This document shows, in pieces, positions 1 through 10,739 of a DNA stretch of 52,837 nt. Location: assembly GCA_002633005.1 (NCBI GenBank), contig NMRA01000284.1, forward strand, positions 75,266 through 128,102, written 5' to 3'. The position numbers and the translations under genes were made by a program. Below the pieces are notes generated by a model. The model searched no databases, had not been told where the DNA came from, and worked only from the letters and a program-made list of their open reading frames with translations. The stretch comes from Phoronis australis. Lineage: Eukaryota > Phoronida > Phoronidae. Position 1 is the stretch's first letter. Every line of letters starts with the position of its first letter.

Positions 1-1220
1 CGATGGATGGCACTGTTAAAAGCAAGGAAAATACCCGAATGTGACGTTCGCCTGCGCAATTATTGCTTCGTAAACATACTTCCCCTTTATTGCTAAATGG
101 GGGCATTTGTCTCGGACTTTTAATCTAACTAAATTTCGGCACCAATTCACACTATACGCACCAGAGGCAACTAGTAGCCTAATACGTAGAGTTTGTATAG
201 ACTTTTATGTACGAATGTGGTTTGCTGGCTAACAGGGACATAGCAATTGCTCCTAAAACTTACTATGTCATAGGGAAGAATCTTTTTATCTATTTTACCC
301 GTGACCTTGAATGGTTTATTTGTTCTCAAATTTGTTTAAAAAATCCACCTATAGACCTAAATGGAGTATGCCTACAATACGAGGAATAGGTCAGGGTCAA
401 CGGCTATTGTCACATTCAACTAATCTCCTAAAAACGTTTCACAACTACCTTGTTTTCTCAAGCATGAAAGTTTGTCTACTGCATCAAAAGTTTAGAGTAA
501 AATCTTTGACCGAAACAATATGTGCCCATTTAAGTAATGGCTTTCAAAAATGAACTTGAAGTAGCACCAGAGCTCCTTGGAACCAACTTAGCTAATGTTT
601 TTTGAAGTTTTTGTGTTCGAAGCATATCGCAGACAAAGAGCTACGCACTAAGCCAACTGTCTCGAGTGTCGAAAAGCTAAGCGTGCTTTGCTTGCGCCTA
701 ACCGCCATCAAGCTATGCGATTGCCTTATATGCGTGTACTTGAGGTTGGTGACTGAGCGCGTATCTTCGTCTGCGCCAAGCTTAAGTATGTTTTGTGACT
801 ACAGTACTTGTTTGAGCAAATCGAAGACCTCAGATGTCGTGTGACGGTAATCGTTGTTTGTGTCGTCATCAGTGTAGGTCTTTGTGTTAACCTTTATATC
901 TACACTATGAAAGGAGATTCGGAATTAGATTAATTGTACAGTTCAACATTTTTAAGGGTCAAATGTGGTTACCGCAGTTTTACCGCTACTGACCCTGGCT
1001 CCAGTGTTACAAGTATTATTGCACTAAGCCTACTACAACTAGAACTGCTAAAACTACCATCAATACAAATTCATCAATGATGTTATTACCGGCTTTATTG
1101 ATGTCATAAGTAGTATTAAAAGTTCACCTATGCAATGTGAGTTGTAATGCTTCTATATTCCTAAGACCACCGTTATTACCACTGATACAACGACTTTTAT
1201 TAGTACGAGTGCTACAACTA
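1..1220. other. Intergenic DNA, no gene recognised
   Basis: Open frames here are at most about 80 codons on the plus strand. None shows a recognisable domain, a convincing splice-site pair or a coding-like residue pattern. I see no tRNA and no clear transposon end. Confidence 0.4.
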
Positions 1221-1224
1221 GGTG

Positions 1225-1760
1225 ACAGTTAATGCGACTTCTACCACTACTACAACCACTACCATTGCTATTACTACTTCCACCAACACCACCACCAGCT
1301 CTACTACTACTACCATTACAACTATACTATTGTCACCACTACTACTACGACTATTGTCACCACTACTACTACGACTATCACTACTAATACAACTACTAGT
1401 AGTACTAGTACTACCACTATCACTGCTACTATACTATTGTCACCACTACTACTACGACTATTGTCACCACTACTACTACGACTATCACTACTAATACAAC
1501 TACTAGTAGTACTAGTACAATGGCTACTATACCACTATCACCACTAATACTACCACTACCTATATTATTACAACTACCACTATTAATCCAACTACTACCA
1601 CTACTCATGCCACTACTAGAAGTAGTAGTAGTGGTTGCTGGGATTGGTGGTGGTGGTGGTGGTGGTGGTGGTGGTGGTGGTACTACTTCCACTTCTGCTA
1701 CTTCTACTACTACTACTACTATATTACTAGTACTGCTACCACTGCAACTACCACTGAAGG
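1225..1760. repeat. Imperfect trinucleotide (ACT/ACC) microsatellite block
   Basis: The block is built almost only of CTA, CTC, CCA and ACC-type triplets. It therefore reads as Thr-rich or Leu-rich on the plus strand and as Val- or Pro-rich on the minus strand. It contains a higher-order unit of 107 bp (1321-1427, repeated from 1428 to about 1516, with a decayed third start near 1528) and a pure run of 12 GGT units (1646-1681). The open frames across it follow from the triplet periodicity and are not evidence of a gene. Confidence 0.9.
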
Positions 1761-1764
1761 TTTA

Positions 1765-2970
1765 GACAAGATTTAGATGTTTCAATTACATTAAAAAGAG
1801 TAGAGGGAAGACAATGCGTGCGTTTTGTGTTCTATACACTGTAGCAGATAGTTACATGAAAGACTGGAGATTCGTGATCGTTGTATTATACAACCATGTA
1901 TATGGGCCGGAGGCCTGGTATTTTGTACCATTGTGTACTGAGAACCTTGTGTACTGCACCACAGTGTGTATGTGGGCTGGGAGCCTTGTGTGTTGTTCCA
2001 GTGTACTTATGGGTCGAGCATTTATTTAGTATCTTATGCACACAATGTTTTTTTAATTATTTTATTTGTGAAAACTTTGCTTGCCTGAGTGTTTTCGTCA
2101 GTGTACCTATTGAACCAAATCTAAATGTTCTGGTCAAGAAAAGTTATTTGTTAACAGTGAAAACGTGAAATAAGTTGAAATCAGCGCGTTTATCGTAAGT
2201 TAACCAACATTTCACTTTGAATTTTACGTTTTTGACGCTCCCCTCCTAGTGACATCGTTAAAACTATGGATGGTATCCGGAATTCTACACTTATTGCTCC
2301 AGTCTTGGACTATTCAGTTCCTATCGTTGGAGTAAGCTGAAATAAATTCTACTTTAACTACGAAACAAACTGGCGAAATGCCGTTTAAATAAAAATATTT
2401 GTGTAAGATAGAAGTTTAGAGCAGGACTTTAACATGACTTTACATGTTGGTATTTGTTTCTTGCTTCATAATCTAAGGGGCATTCCAATGGGTGGTGGTG
2501 TTGTAGCCTTATTTTACCAAATGCGCAGTAGATGCGTATTTCCTCGTTAATGACAATAACCTCTGTGACTACGGAGAGATTATCGGAAAAAAAAGTGGGG
2601 AGTCGAATCTGGCACCCCCGAAGTTGCTGCCTAACGCTCTTGTGGCACAGCTAAATCGCACTTGATCAATGGAAAAGCATCTTACGCGCATTTAACAGGT
2701 TTTGATTTCAGTGAATATTCACAGAGAATTGGAGATTTGTAATAAAATCCCAAAAACTCATATTTTGTTGTCTGGTCAAAGCTAATAACTTCAAAAAATC
2801 TATTCCATCCAACAAGTATACCCAAAATGGGACTTTGACCGGAAAATTGACAATGTCTCTTTAACGATCACACGAGAATATTCTACTAATCTAAGGTTTG
2901 TTATCAAAATGAATTATATTACCTAGCGACCAAAATCGGTTTTATACACATCTTACCACTGCGAGGATAT
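1765..2970. other. Intergenic DNA, no gene recognised
   Basis: Short frames only. Nothing with splice sites or a known motif was seen. Confidence 0.35.
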
Positions 2971-2974
2971 CTTA

Positions 2975-3500
2975 TCAATCAATCAATCAAGAACTTTATT
3001 GTCATTCAAAAGGCCTCCGGCTCAAACCACATTTCAACAATATATATGTGCGCGTGTGTGTCTGTCAGTGTGTCTGTTTGTCTACCTGTGTGTGCGTGTG
3101 TGGGTGTATAAAAAGTCAACAGGTACACACTGAATTTAGACACTCATCATTGGACTGACATAGCTTTTGATGTAAAGTTTGCAAAAGTGTTCATAATTTG
3201 GACAGGTGTGCTCTTAAAGAATGTATTAACTTCAGAATAATTTAGATAGGTACACTGCAGATAATGCTGTCTTAAATCTGTCAAAATTGGACACTTGCAT
3301 AAAAAATGAATCTCCGTATCTATCCTATTTGTATTACAAATGGGACATGTGCTTTGCTTACGTGGTACGTTGTTTCTTCTCCTTATTTCGATTCCAAGAC
3401 GGTACGTTAAGCATTAAATATCAGCAATGGCAAATATTTGCTTTAAAGACAGATTACACATTGTATTATACGTATTCTTCGCATAAACATTCTTGAAATC
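2975..3500 (-). mobile_element. 5'-truncated non-LTR retrotransposon (LINE), 3' end
   Basis: Read on the minus strand, the region from about 3500 down to 3147 translates into the C-terminal part of a LINE reverse-transcriptase protein. The conserved tail has an Arg-rich segment, then a Cys-x2-Cys ... His-x3-Cys-x-Cys-Pro zinc-knuckle-like motif (reads CPIC ... EIHFLCKCP), and a natural stop at 3149-3147. One in-frame stop (3416-3414) breaks the frame upstream, so the copy is dead. A 3' untranslated stretch with a CA/TG-rich microsatellite (about 3040-3108) follows, then a polyadenylation signal AATAAA (3000-2995) and a terminal array of four ATTG/TTGA units (2990-2975). A short tandem 3' tail in place of poly(A) is known in CR1/L2-type LINEs, so that is the likely clade. 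The 5' end is lost beyond about 3500, the usual result of incomplete reverse transcription. Confidence 0.78.
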
Positions 3501-6500
3501 TGAAAAAATGATATATCTCAATCGTCACGGGAATCTCTGCGACTGCAAATTCGAAAGAAAAAATAAAAGCGACAATTTTCAACTATTTGACCGCCATTTT
3601 TTCAGTCTGCTCAGGAAAGTTACTAACGGTTACATCCGTAAAAAGGTTATGTTTGAATTTTGTGACAAACTGCGATAGAAATGTCGAGGCATTGGTGCTT
3701 TAAGACCTCTATCAGCCCACAGTCACAAGGGATGATATATCTTCACCGCTCCTGCAATTGCAATTGCAGTGGCGGCTTCCAGTAGCTTCCGCCTCACGAG
3801 ATCTTGTAGTCACGTGACCTGTTACTTTTCGTATAGCCCTTAGGCGGCGCTCCCGCTGGTTGCCCGCTATTAACAAAAATTATTTTTATTACTCAGGGTC
3901 ATGGTAAGAAGTCTTTGAGGGTAAATAATGTCACCGGGCAATAACCCACACAGTTATTCCCCGTGTGAGATAACGATTTGGGGGGAAACCGTGATGGGAA
4001 GTTGCCATATTCTAAAGAAGATGTACGCATTTGGACGTTTGATCTCAGAGCTGCATCAGATGACCGAAGTGGATCACAGAGAAATTTGAATATTTTAATT
4101 TTGTTTTCTAATTTTTGTACACTTTATTTTTCAATATGTGGGAACAGTAGATAATTCCATAGCGAGGTTACTATTTACTGTATCGAGACCCCTCTGGAGG
4201 AAATTGGAGGAATTACAACCATGGAGGCCACTAGGACTCTATATCTGAAAAATAACAGCCTCGCAATGCATATTATATATATATATTCTAAACGTATTCA
4301 CGTCGTTTTTTCCAAAGTGTCTCCCATTGTGGCTAATAACTGAAATAAGCACTCTTTTCTAAAATTCACAATTGTTGCCGTGATCATTTTTACGTTTAAT
4401 TCCATCTGCATGAATTTCTAATAATGGACAATGAAAAAGAGATTAGAACGGCGCCAAGAATATCTCGAAAAACCTACTAATTTGCCTATCCTGAGAACTT
4501 GTGTACATTAGTTTATAAAACTAATTACTGTCAAATGGGTAAAGTTCATTGACCATCTAAAATGCAATTAATTAATTTGCTTACCAATTAGCAGAGAAAA
4601 ACCTTTGTTTTTCTAAATTCCGGTCCCGGGGAGGATGTTTGTTATAATCAAACGTTTTCAACAAAATGATGCTCCGGTGAGGATATTATCAAACATTTCA
4701 AAAAGTTGTAAGTACTCATTTGTTTGCTGGAGTTCGCTTTAACGTCGTAGAAGCCGGTTTCACATCGTATCTTTTTGTGCGGTGGGTTGACTTTAAATAT
4801 TTATCAATGAGTTTCAAAGCTTTGTCACCATAAGTTTATTAAAAATTGCTAAGAAATATTGGATATCTAAAGCCCCATACACGGCCATCTTTGAAAACAT
4901 GGTTGCATTATGGGCGATTTGAATTCACTGACTGCTTCAGTGAGAAGATTCACGGCTGCCAACTGGATTAAATGGGTGGCCCCCTGATTAGTGCTTTCGC
5001 TATTTTCTGATCGACGTTTGGACTCTTTTGATGGAAGGCTATTTCCACGGAATAATAAGTCACGAAACTCCATGAAAAGTTCAGATTTCAAAGCAGTTAT
5101 ACGTCACGGAACTCTGTTGGTTTCTGGTGATATCAGCATGCTACAGATTTAATTGATATTTGTTAAAGTCGTTGAAAATTTTTACCTCTTGCGTTACTTT
5201 CGACCTCTTTAAAGCAATGGACAGGGCTACTCGTCCACGCCCGTGTGGTGAAAAGCGAGCCAAAACACCATCTTGTTCATACCTGCCTGGAGAATGTACC
5301 TGTTTAGCTGCAGTACAGCTCACCCAGGCTGTCCGCAACTGGACAAATTAACATTACCGTAACTGGGTAGGTAAATTCACTCAGCCTGTCCAGAACCATA
5401 ATCCTTATTTTGTTTAGCGCCCAGTTGGAGGTTGTGTGTACCCATCTATCACTATACATTATACTTTAACCCATTTGACGGTATGTGTACCCATCTTTAC
5501 TTCAAGTTATATTTGCCGTTTTGTTCGAGCCTATCTGGTAGGCAATCGACCAACATCCATCTGGTGGTTTTCAACAGCTAAAACCAGGAGAGGTCGCTGG
5601 TGCAACTGGGATGCTACAAGGGGAAGACAATGACAATTTTGAATTGTTAGCCTAATGTATTGTTACTCCTTGTGGCTGACTGTGTCTGTGTTTCATTACT
5701 CGTTGATGGGCTTAGCAAGGTGGCCACTATGTCTTTTTCTTCTGATGACGGAGTTTCAATAAACATGTCAAGCCGGTTTAAATCCGATGTTGTTTTTATC
5801 AAAATACTATGGTTAATACATGTAGCGACAGTAATGATATGCGGCACAAGCACATTTTTCACCGACGAAAAGGAAACTATGCGTAAGCCACATTAATTAG
5901 ATTTTGACTCAATACCAATACGTCACTGATTGGAACACGTGACCATGTCTTCTTCGTAAAATTTAACAATAAAAAAGAGATAGCAAAACAAGGGCATCAA
6001 TAACGTGAACAAATTTAGTTTGAGTCACACAAATGTTCAAGATGGTATCGCAATGTACTCCGTAACGCATCTGTTTTCTAAATCATCGTTTCATTTTCGT
6101 TTCATTCAACTTTTGAGTTTTTTCATCAAAATCACATTCGTCCTACTTTTTATGGCCCTTCGTGTAAAAGTAGATCAATTTAAAACCAATCCCTAACTTC
6201 GTTTTGGAGAACAATGCATGAGGCTAAGTGTCTTTTTCATTTGAATCTCATTGGCTATTTTTGAGATATGATGTTTCAAAATAACCCAAATGCACATATT
6301 GTTAGGGTCCCAAATAACCTCAATGTGAAAATAGCGGTACAAACTAGACGGCATTGAAAATATTATAAGCCTTAGATAAATTCAAAATCCTTTGAAAGAT
6401 GGGAACGAAAAGCGCACCACGAGCTGACAAGAACTTATCTTAAACATGCCCTGAGGGTGATATATTTCCCTTGCCCTATATCCCGTGGCCCTGCAGCGTT

Positions 6501-7230
6501 CGAATGTTGTGTACGTACACGTAGGTGGTTACCTGGGTGCCCGTAAATCTGCCTATGTAGGGCAACTGTAGACAACATCTGCATCTTCGTTATAAATCAG
6601 TTTTCAGTTTTGAGAACAAAAGTGCGTTCTTGTTCATAAATTACAGCTGCATCCTGACGTATGAAGCCGGGATTTTGCATTGGCAATAATTATGACTTAA
6701 ATTTGAAATAACTCAACAATGCTGGAAGAAAAATGCACTTGATATATAATAGATACTGTGCGTTTTTAAGGTGATATATATTTATTGAAGAATACATAAA
6801 ACACACAAGCAAAAGAATGACAAACCCAGAAATCAAAAAACGTTATACTGCGCGTTTAATTCCGTTGATTTGACTTTTCGACACATTTTTTGAGTTCTGA
6901 AACTGTAAGATGTGATTTCTGAAAGTGTTGGTGCACACATTAATTTGCAATTCTCAAGGCTTGAGAATTTGTAACAGATGGCGTGCTGTAAGCGACTGTG
7001 TTTTGTGAAACGTTGATTTAATCAATTTCAACACACCTGCTGACCTATCTTCGTATTTCACTGGGTACAAGGGTAGTCGTCGAGGGTGTCTGGGAAGTGG
7101 CACACTACAGTTATTGCAGGGATTTAGCTTCCCGACGACGCACACCTAACTGGAAATGAGTCCTTTCCTCCCGTCCTTATCAAGAGCCTGAGAAAACAAA
7201 GGGTTTTGTGCCATTCTCAGTTTACAACTA
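3501..7230. other. Intergenic DNA, no gene recognised
   Basis: Scattered frames of 60-80 codons on both strands (for example around 4870-5340 and 5436-5896) show no family motif and no paired splice sites. Later PMPCA exons were looked for on the minus strand here and not found. A diverged copy of a sequence also present near 14250-14580 occupies about 6090-6290. Confidence 0.35.
6090..6290. repeat. Diverged dispersed repeat, copy 1 (partner at 14380-14580)
   Basis: The stretch around TTCAACTTTTGAGTTTTTTC and the later GGAGAACAATGCAT ... ATATGATGTTTCAAAA recur in the same order and spacing near 14380-14580 with many substitutions. The element type is unknown. Confidence 0.5.
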
Positions 7231-7384
7231 TGTTATAGCTTGTTTAGTCGCCAGATGGCGTTACTGTTAACACGTTTTTACCCATGATGCCCTTCTTCCG
7301 TTATGGCTGCTTATGGTAGTTTGGGATAGTTAATATAGTACTCAGTTATCGATTAACATCATTGTTATTTCCAAAGTTATCACA
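7231..7384 (+). mobile_element. Possible 5' LTR and primer-binding site of the Ty3/gypsy element
   Basis: A TG...CA-bounded stretch of 154 bp ends just before ATTGACGACGAGAA (about 7385-7398). That sequence resembles the primer-binding-site context that directly follows the 5' LTR in many metazoan mag-like Ty3/gypsy elements. The Gag start codon is only 24 bp further on, which also fits those elements. No second LTR is present in the window, so the boundaries are a guess. Confidence 0.35.
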
Positions 7385-7408
7385 ATTGACGACGAGAAAA
7401 ACAAAGCA

Positions 7409-8373
7409 ATGGCAATGCACGGACAATGTAAGGAATATAACGCGGACACTGAAAACTGGAATAACTATGTGGAGAGGCTGAACTTTTATTTCATTGCAAA
7501 CGACGTGGAATCCGATGAGAAAAGGAGGGCGATTTTTCTGACTACGTGTGGCCCAGCCACTTATCAAACCATACGGGATTTGATACAACCAGCAAAGCCC
7601 GGAGATAAGACATTCACAGAACTCATCGATGTGTTAACGGAACATTATGCTCCCAAGGAAAATACCATTGTTTGCAGGTACAGATTTCACTCAGCCCAAC
7701 GCTCCAAGGACGAATCGATTGCTCAGTACACGGCACGTTTACATCAACTAGCAGGAAAGTGTGAATTTGGTGAGACACTTGAGGACATGTTGTGTGATCG
7801 GTTGGTCTGTGGTGTACAAAACCCAGACATGCAAAAACGCTTGTTAGCCACAAAAGACTTGACATTTTCTAAGGCACTAGAAACGTGCACGGCACTGGAA
7901 ACGGCTGTCTGCAATGTGGGACTAATAGGTGGGACAGTTGGTAGCACACACTATGTTCAGGGTCAAAAGCGGAAGGAGAAGGAGAAGCAGAGTCAGACGA
8001 AACAGCAAAGTCAGACAAAAGTGTGTTTTCGCTGTGGTGGAAAGCACGAACCAGAGGCATGTAGGTTTAAGGAGGCGGAGTGCCATAGGTGCGGTAAGAA
8101 GGGTCACCTACGAAAGAAATGTTTTTCAGCACCCAAAACCACAAAGCCAAAAGGTAAGAGCACGTACCATGTGTCCGAGTCTCAGAACCTGCTAAACAAA
8201 GTCCATGGGCAAGAAGGTGGAGAGTCTCCGATCGTCACGACTCTTATTATCCATGGTAAACCTCTCCAGTTTGAGGTAGACACTGGCTCTCCCAAGACGT
8301 TGATTAGCCAGGAAAACTTTGACAATCATTTTGATGGTGTAAAATTGATTCATGCCAGTGACAGTTTGTACTC
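7409..8373 (+). CDS. Ty3/gypsy-type retrotransposon Gag and start of protease (truncated)
   Basis: The open frame of about 322 codons encodes a retrotransposon capsid protein. The N-terminal half is a Gag-like helical domain with conserved features around 'ADTENWNNYVERLNFYF' and 'YAPKENTIVCRYRF'. Two CCHC zinc knuckles follow: Cys206-x2-Cys209-x3-His213-x4-Cys218, which is slightly short, and the canonical Cys225-x2-Cys228-x4-His233-x4-Cys238. A retroviral-type aspartic protease then begins, with the catalytic Asp-Thr-Gly at residues 291-293 followed by Ser. Gag and protease are in one frame, as in several invertebrate gypsy lineages. The frame is intact until the N at 8374, where it stops making sense and no reverse transcriptase or integrase follows. 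The element is therefore cut by an assembly join or by an old deletion. Its plus orientation is opposite to the PMPCA exons beside it. Confidence 0.88.
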
Positions 8374-8374
8374 N
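8374..8374. other. Ambiguous base at a probable assembly join
   Basis: A single N lies exactly where the retrotransposon frame ends. It also lies 214 bp beyond the last PMPCA exon seen, so two coding structures stop near the same point. Confidence 0.7.
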
Positions 8375-8587
8375 CTAATCCCATGACCTCCCATTGGTGA
8401 TTTACAGGTTCTTGTTTTCTGCTACAGGATCATTTCTCCCCAATCCCTTTGCACCAGATTTATCATTAGGTATAAGGTGTGCGATGTGGACGTTCGGCTG
8501 AATGGGAGCGAGATGCTTTAAGACAAGTTGTTTTAAATAAGTCCCAGTGGGGTGATGACTTTTAGATTCTCAAAGTGTTATTACCAC

Positions 8588-8778
8588 CAACTGTGCAGAA
8601 CTGGCCGAACTTGTTTTCGGACGCCACCTTGAGGCCGTTCTCCAGGACAGTCACCTGTGTATCGTACATATGACTGGAGGGTACAGCGTACTTGACGTGA
8701 GAAATGCTGGGTAAGGGCTCAGTAAGGGGGATATCACAGACATCTGGCGCCTTCTCGCTGCAGAATGAACGGCGTGTT
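8588..8778 (-). CDS. PMPCA: PMPCA exon 2
   Basis: The acceptor is a pyrimidine-rich tract ending in TTCTTGTAG just above 8778. The donor is placed after 8588 (GTTG/GTGGTAAT), so the exon ends with one base of the Gly codon in 'FCTVG'. A second possible donor three bases on, after 8585, would add one glycine. The exon encodes residues 19-82, from the end of the presequence into the first M16-peptidase-like strand. Confidence 0.85.
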
Positions 8779-10255
8779 CTACAAGAAAACAGAAAACAGT
8801 GATTCATTTCTAAGAATGATACAAGCTGTACCTATGTCAGTGGAAAATCAGTGAAGAATCATGAACTACAAATGTTCCTGGTTTCACATAAGTATTCTTA
8901 AGTGCGCCCTGGCTTACGACATGTTGGGGAGGGCTAATGAAACCAGTGCCAGCAGTCCTCAAAAAGTCCTGTTTTTCATTGTCAATGGCGACAGCAAATG
9001 TGGAAATGGCGATAAGATATTCCAGCATGTCGCCAAATGGTGATAAAAATGCCCAACAACAGCAGATTTTTCCAACAATGGTTCTGTTGCCCTCATTTTA
9101 ATTTTTCATGGTTAAATTTACAAAATTGTACCATGCTGTCCTGTGAATTTGACTATAGGGCGCAAACAATCAGCGACCATGCAGTGCTGCATTTCGAAAG
9201 CACCACCATCTCGACTGCATGTAGAGATGGCGAAGCTATACAGGAGCTTCATACAACAGCAGATTCTTATCGAATTATGCCTCATACTTACTGAAACATC
9301 AAAATCAGGTTGCGCATAAAGGGACACCTCAGGAGGCCGTTGATGTCCGTAATTCATTCCAACTTGAACAAATACTCCAATAATCAAATTTTTTTCAAGT
9401 AGTCTTTCATTCAGTTGCCTAAGTCGGCAACTGGCCATTTTTACACTGTACGTACCAGGGGATGTTATGTCATATTGAGTTGGAAGGAATTAAAGACATA
9501 CTCACGTGACCCTCTATACGCAAAAGATATTAAATAACAATGTGTGACTTGGAAGTTTTAATCAGTGTGAGGTATAATTTGCTAAAAAGCTTCCAGCATA
9601 TGAAGCTCACTGTCTCTAGGGCCAGTAGAGATGGTGGCAAAGTCTTCGGTCCATTTGGGTTACTATTATGTGGCTAAAGAACTGTGCGTACAAGCTGTCA
9701 AGGTTTGAGTCAGAGTGCAAGTCATTAGCTGATTGACGAAATACGTTAGAAATACTAATCCAGATGTTTTGTTTTGTATTTGGGATATTTATGTTCGAGT
9801 CTCTGCAACTCAAGGAATTAAGGAATTCTCATTGTAAGGTTTAAAGTCCGGCTGCCAGCGTCAGCCGCTCAATGACAATGTTGCTTGCATGGTACATGCT
9901 ACAGTACGTCATTTCTTGCGATGCCAATTTGACAATAACTTTTAAACGGTCCATCGCCATTTGGCTAAACCAAGTGATGTGAACTTTTTAAGCTCTGGTC
10001 AGGCTGCCAGGCATGACAATGGCATGGCAATGAGTGAGTAAGCCTATCTATCCTTCAATTCTGAAATCGGTTTTTAAATAAGAAGTTGAAGGCACAATTG
10101 CAGCTTTTACGAAAGTAGAGATGACAATTCAGACATAGAAGGGATGAAAGCACATGTAAAGTTTATGCAAAATAAACGACACCTATTCCAAAATCTTACC
10201 GTGTGGCCTTTTCGGCACAAGACCGAGACACACGACTCCACAACCTGGTAGCCAT
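8588..10255 (-). CDS. PMPCA: PMPCA, mitochondrial processing peptidase alpha subunit (5' part, two exons)
   Basis: PMPCA is the substrate-binding, non-catalytic alpha subunit of the matrix peptidase that removes presequences from imported mitochondrial proteins; it works as a heterodimer with the beta subunit PMPCB. Only the first 82 residues are present, in two exons whose phases match: the CG left by exon 1 joins the A of exon 2 to make Arg. Residues 1-25 are Arg/Ser-rich with no acidic residue until Glu15, as expected of a matrix presequence. Exon 2 contains the family block reading VTVLENGLKVASENKFGQFC, close to the vertebrate protein. The remaining exons, with the glycine-rich loop, should lie at lower coordinates but were not found, and the N at 8374 plus the retrotransposon suggest an assembly break. 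The gene is divergent from HS2ST1, with 369 bp between the start codons. Confidence 0.85.
8779..10199 (-). other. PMPCA intron 1
   Basis: This intron of about 1.4 kb holds one diverged copy (about 9298-9440) of the repeat that forms the inverted arms at 52041-52837. Nothing else recognisable was seen. Confidence 0.6.
9298..9440 (+). repeat. Diverged copy of the 52-kb inverted-repeat element
   Basis: The order GCGCAT ... ACACCTCAGGAGG ... GTTGATGT ... TCCAACTTGAACAAATACTCC matches the left arm at 52108-52170 in the same orientation with scattered changes. A minus-strand frame of about 106 codons across it is probably incidental. Confidence 0.6.
10200..10255 (-). CDS. PMPCA: PMPCA exon 1 (start codon and presequence)
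   Basis: The ATG is at 10255 on the minus strand and the donor is ACG/GTAAGAT. The 18 complete codons encode an amphipathic Arg/Ser-rich segment beginning MATRLWSRVSRSC, a typical mitochondrial targeting start. The exon is recognised from its phase match to exon 2 and its position, not from strong sequence similarity, because presequences are poorly conserved. Confidence 0.75.
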
Positions 10256-10624
10256 TACGGAAATAAAGCAAATGGAGTAGGTATGTATTACAGTTTTAGC
10301 GAAGTACTTTTAAAAATAATATCATTAACATGTATCTACAAAATTCAGATTAAATGCTGATAAATCAGGAAATATTCTAAAATATTCAACACATCTGTTA
10401 ATGTTTTGGCCTTGAATTATTTTTTTCTTCTTTGTATTATTTACATCGATTATCAAACAACACAATTACTTTTCTTATTTTCATGTATGTCCTAAATATA
10501 GGTCAATGATGCGACAGGCAGACGACGAAAGTGAGCGGCGTTGTCATGATTATGACAAATGTTCTCGACGACCGTTTGGTTGGTCTTTTGCAAGAAAACG
10601 CCAAGCTGCTGTTCACTTCACACC
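10256..10624. promoter_or_regulatory. Shared bidirectional promoter region of PMPCA and HS2ST1
   Basis: 369 bp separate the two divergent start codons, so both transcripts must start in or overlap this interval. It is AT-rich and I see no strong TATA box. A consensus-like donor (GAGTAG/GTATGT, intron from 10281) and a pyrimidine-rich acceptor (ending ATATAG at 10501) could remove 221 bp from the HS2ST1 leader; if used, the HS2ST1 first exon would overlap PMPCA exon 1 in antisense. Confidence 0.6.
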
Positions 10625-10739
10625 ATGATTACCGTTAAGCAGTGGTATTTTTTAGTTTGTTGTATAATGATCTTCACGTTTGTCGTCATTCACTTGAACC
10701 AGGAAATATGCCGCCTTGACCAAGCGAGACAAGACCTAG
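10625..10739 (+). CDS. HS2ST1: HS2ST1 coding exon 1
   Basis: It encodes residues 1-38 plus one base: the cytoplasmic tail, the membrane anchor and the start of the stem. The donor is CCTAG/GTAGGC (phase 1). The frame is open upstream to an ATG at 10559 with a weaker context. Confidence 0.9.

Noticed and set aside
1222-1765. Thr-rich, Leu-rich and Pro/Val-rich open frames on both strands
   Set aside because: They are produced by the trinucleotide microsatellite and have no splice sites or non-repetitive coding sequence.
10559-10624. Upstream in-frame ATG as the HS2ST1 start
   Set aside because: Its context is weaker, and the start at 10625 gives the short cytoplasmic tail usual in the family. 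It is not excluded.
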